A DNA stretch of 6,600 nt from CAZTWC01 sp964617105 [NCBI: uncultured Myxococcia bacterium] (GTDB lineage Bacteria; CAZTWC01), in NCBI GenBank assembly GCA_964617105.1, contig CAZTWC010000218.1:1-6600 (forward strand), read 5' to 3'. Both the position numbers and the translations under genes were made by a program. Each line of letters begins with the position of its first letter. Position 1 is the stretch's first letter. Shown piece after piece: positions 5,176 through 6,600 of this stretch. Under the pieces are notes generated by a model. That model searched no databases. It was not told the DNA's origin and saw only the letters and a list, made by a program, of their open reading frames with translations.

Positions 5176-6579
5176 ATGGATTTACCAGATAAGGTTTTAA
5201 TTGTTGATAATCACGCTGAAAATAGAAAGTTACTCTTCAATTTTTTGCGCTCCCACAATTGCGCGGTGTTTTCTATAACCGATCCTCAGGCTGCCCTGGC
5301 GGAGATGAGTAACAATCAATACTCAATGGTGTTTTTGCGGAGAAAATTAATAAACGGTTCCTTTGCTTCAGTGGTTACCACAATTTCCAATTTATTACCT
5401 CAATCTCCCCTGGTGGTAATTGGAACTCAACCTGAATTGCAGGATATACTGACTAATAAAGTAAGCAGCGAAAAAATTATTGATAAATTATTTTTCGACA
5501 CAATTTCCCATCCTATACAAGAGAAAGATATAAATAAGTTGCTACAAAAAGTTGCCAATTACCGTAAACCGGATGTAGCAAAGAGCCAGAACATCAAAAG
5601 TGACTCCTCTTCCCGAAACTGGAAACTTTTTACCACCAGTCCGGCTATGAAAACAATGATGGACAAAGTTGAAAGGTCTCTAAAAAATCTCAAACCGGTT
5701 TTGATCCAAGGCGAGGTGGGCACGGGAAAAGAGTTAATCGCCAAGTATATTCACTACAACTCACAGTTGACCTCAAAAGGTCCTTTCCTGGTGGTAAATC
5801 TTTCCGCTACTCCATCTGAATATGTTGGGAGTGAATTGTGGGGAAATATCAGACTCGCCGGTAAAAAATCCCTGAGCACGGTGATGATCAAGAACTTTTT
5901 AAATGTGGATAGGCAGTTATTGACTAACTTTGTCGACTCTTATCAACATCAAATGGGGGATAATAATATGCCCCGGCTGATTTTCACTATCCGCAATGAT
6001 CCCAATGAATCGGTGGGCAGGTTTCCGTCACCACCGGTTATAAGCGAGACCTTGACTCCCCTGTTGATCAACCTCCCTCCTCTACGGGAAAGGCATGGTG
6101 ATATCCAGACCATGTCTGATTATTTTCTATCCCATTTTGCCCGTCTCAACCATCGACCAAATTTGCAATTTACCACCAATGCCAGGAAGTTGCTATCTGA
6201 CTATCCTTGGCCCGGTAATGTGTTTGAATTGAAACACCTTATGCGCATATTGGTCGAAAGAGCTCTGGAAGATACAATAAACACTTCGGCGGTTGCACCT
6301 TTTGTAGCCTATAACCAGAAAAGTAGGCAAACCGATGTCCAATCTCTGGAAGAGGTTATCTACAATAAACTGTTTCACCTTTTTCGGCAGATGGATGACC
6401 AGGAAGAGATATCGGGTCTATATACTTTGATTCAACCCCATTTTGAAAGACCGCTTATCCGGCTGGCTTTGGAGAAGACTGGCCACAACCAACTGAAAGC
6501 GGCAAAATTACTGGGCATAAATCGCAATACCCTCAGCTCTAAAATGAAAAAATTGGATCTTCATGGCAAGAGAAAATAG
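5176..6579 (+). CDS. NtrC-like Fis-family regulator with degenerate receiver and inactive AAA+ domain
   Basis: Numbering here is from TTG 5158. The layout is that of NtrC (receiver 11-135, AAA+ 157-383, Fis-type helix-turn-helix 430-468), but key residues are lost. In the receiver the acidic pair is Asp17-Asn18, the phosphoacceptor position is Arg61 and the conserved Lys is His118, so phosphorylation is not expected. In the AAA+ domain the Walker A motif survives (GEVGTGKE, 185-192), as do LPPLRER and WPGN. The GAFTGA loop that contacts sigma-54 is deleted along with about 15 neighbouring residues, Walker B Asp-Glu is Lys245-Asn246, the arginine-finger segment is unrecognisable, and sensor II Arg is Phe356. 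The helix-turn-helix (NQLKAAKLLGINRNTL) is well kept. It is therefore probably a DNA-binding regulator that cannot open sigma-54 promoters. Start chosen at ATG 5176, six bases after AAGG; ATG 5173 and TTG 5158 are alternatives. Confidence 0.85.
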   Translation: MDLPDKVLIVDNHAENRKLLFNFLRSHNCAVFSITDPQAALAEMSNNQYSMVFLRRKLINGSFASVVTTISNLLPQSPLVVIGTQPELQDILTNKVSSEKIIDKLFFDTISHPIQEKDINKLLQKVANYRKPDVAKSQNIKSDSSSRNWKLFTTSPAMKTMMDKVERSLKNLKPVLIQGEVGTGKELIAKYIHYNSQLTSKGPFLVVNLSATPSEYVGSELWGNIRLAGKKSLSTVMIKNFLNVDRQLLTNFVDSYQHQMGDNNMPRLIFTIRNDPNESVGRFPSPPVISETLTPLLINLPPLRERHGDIQTMSDYFLSHFARLNHRPNLQFTTNARKLLSDYPWPGNVFELKHLMRILVERALEDTINTSAVAPFVAYNQKSRQTDVQSLEEVIYNKLFHLFRQMDDQEEISGLYTLIQPHFERPLIRLALEKTGHNQLKAAKLLGINRNTLSSKMKKLDLHGKRK

Positions 6580-6600
6580 AATTAACTTCCCAAATAGACT

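Overview
The window looks like part of a chromosome from a sulfur-metabolising anaerobe, most likely a Desulfobacterota member (sulfate reducer or sulfur disproportionator). This is inferred from gene content: a membrane cytochrome b plus CCG-type iron-sulfur subunit pair of the DsrMK/TmcCB/HmcEF kind, a YeeE/YedE-type sulfur-compound permease and a sigma-54-activator-derived regulator. Base composition is moderately AT-rich throughout, and no mobile element, CRISPR, tRNA or rRNA is visible.

Layout. Bases 1-531 hold the 3' part of a cytochrome b subunit that enters from outside the window. After an unusually long 126-bp gap with a small inverted repeat comes its partner, a 433-aa iron-sulfur protein (658-1959). 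Eighteen bases later a small regulator begins (1978-2544). It has an excisionase/MerR-like helix-turn-helix, an eight-cysteine centre and half of a receiver-like fold. A 206-bp spacer follows, with a 14-codon mini-ORF, T-tracts phased at 10 bp and a good sigma-70-type promoter. This leads into a YeeE/YedE permease (2751-3860). A convergent gene on the minus strand (3924-4994) encodes an exported, probably lipid-anchored protein with a C-terminal PDZ domain. A divergent intergenic region then leads to an NtrC-like protein (5176-6579) whose receiver and ATPase active sites have both decayed while its Fis-type DNA-binding domain is intact.

The main discovery candidate is the permease. A conventional gene caller would split it into a 94-aa ORF and a separate downstream ORF, but both are in one frame, interrupted by a single TGA at 3033-3035. 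That TGA falls exactly where this family has the conserved Cys of its first Cys-Pro-Gly pore motif. It is followed at once by a bacterial SECIS-like hairpin: an 8-bp perfect stem with loop CGGGU, 18 nt after the UGA. I therefore annotate one 369-residue selenoprotein with Sec95. A Cys three residues later gives a U-x-x-C motif, suggesting redox chemistry at the sulfur/selenium conduction site.

How the parts may work together (inference): the membrane complex exchanges electrons between the quinone pool or periplasm and cytoplasmic thiol/sulfur chemistry, the permease brings in a sulfur compound, and the cysteine-rich regulator may sense redox or sulfur state. A roughly 31-bp element is shared between the region before the iron-sulfur gene and the start of the NtrC-like gene, hinting at common control.
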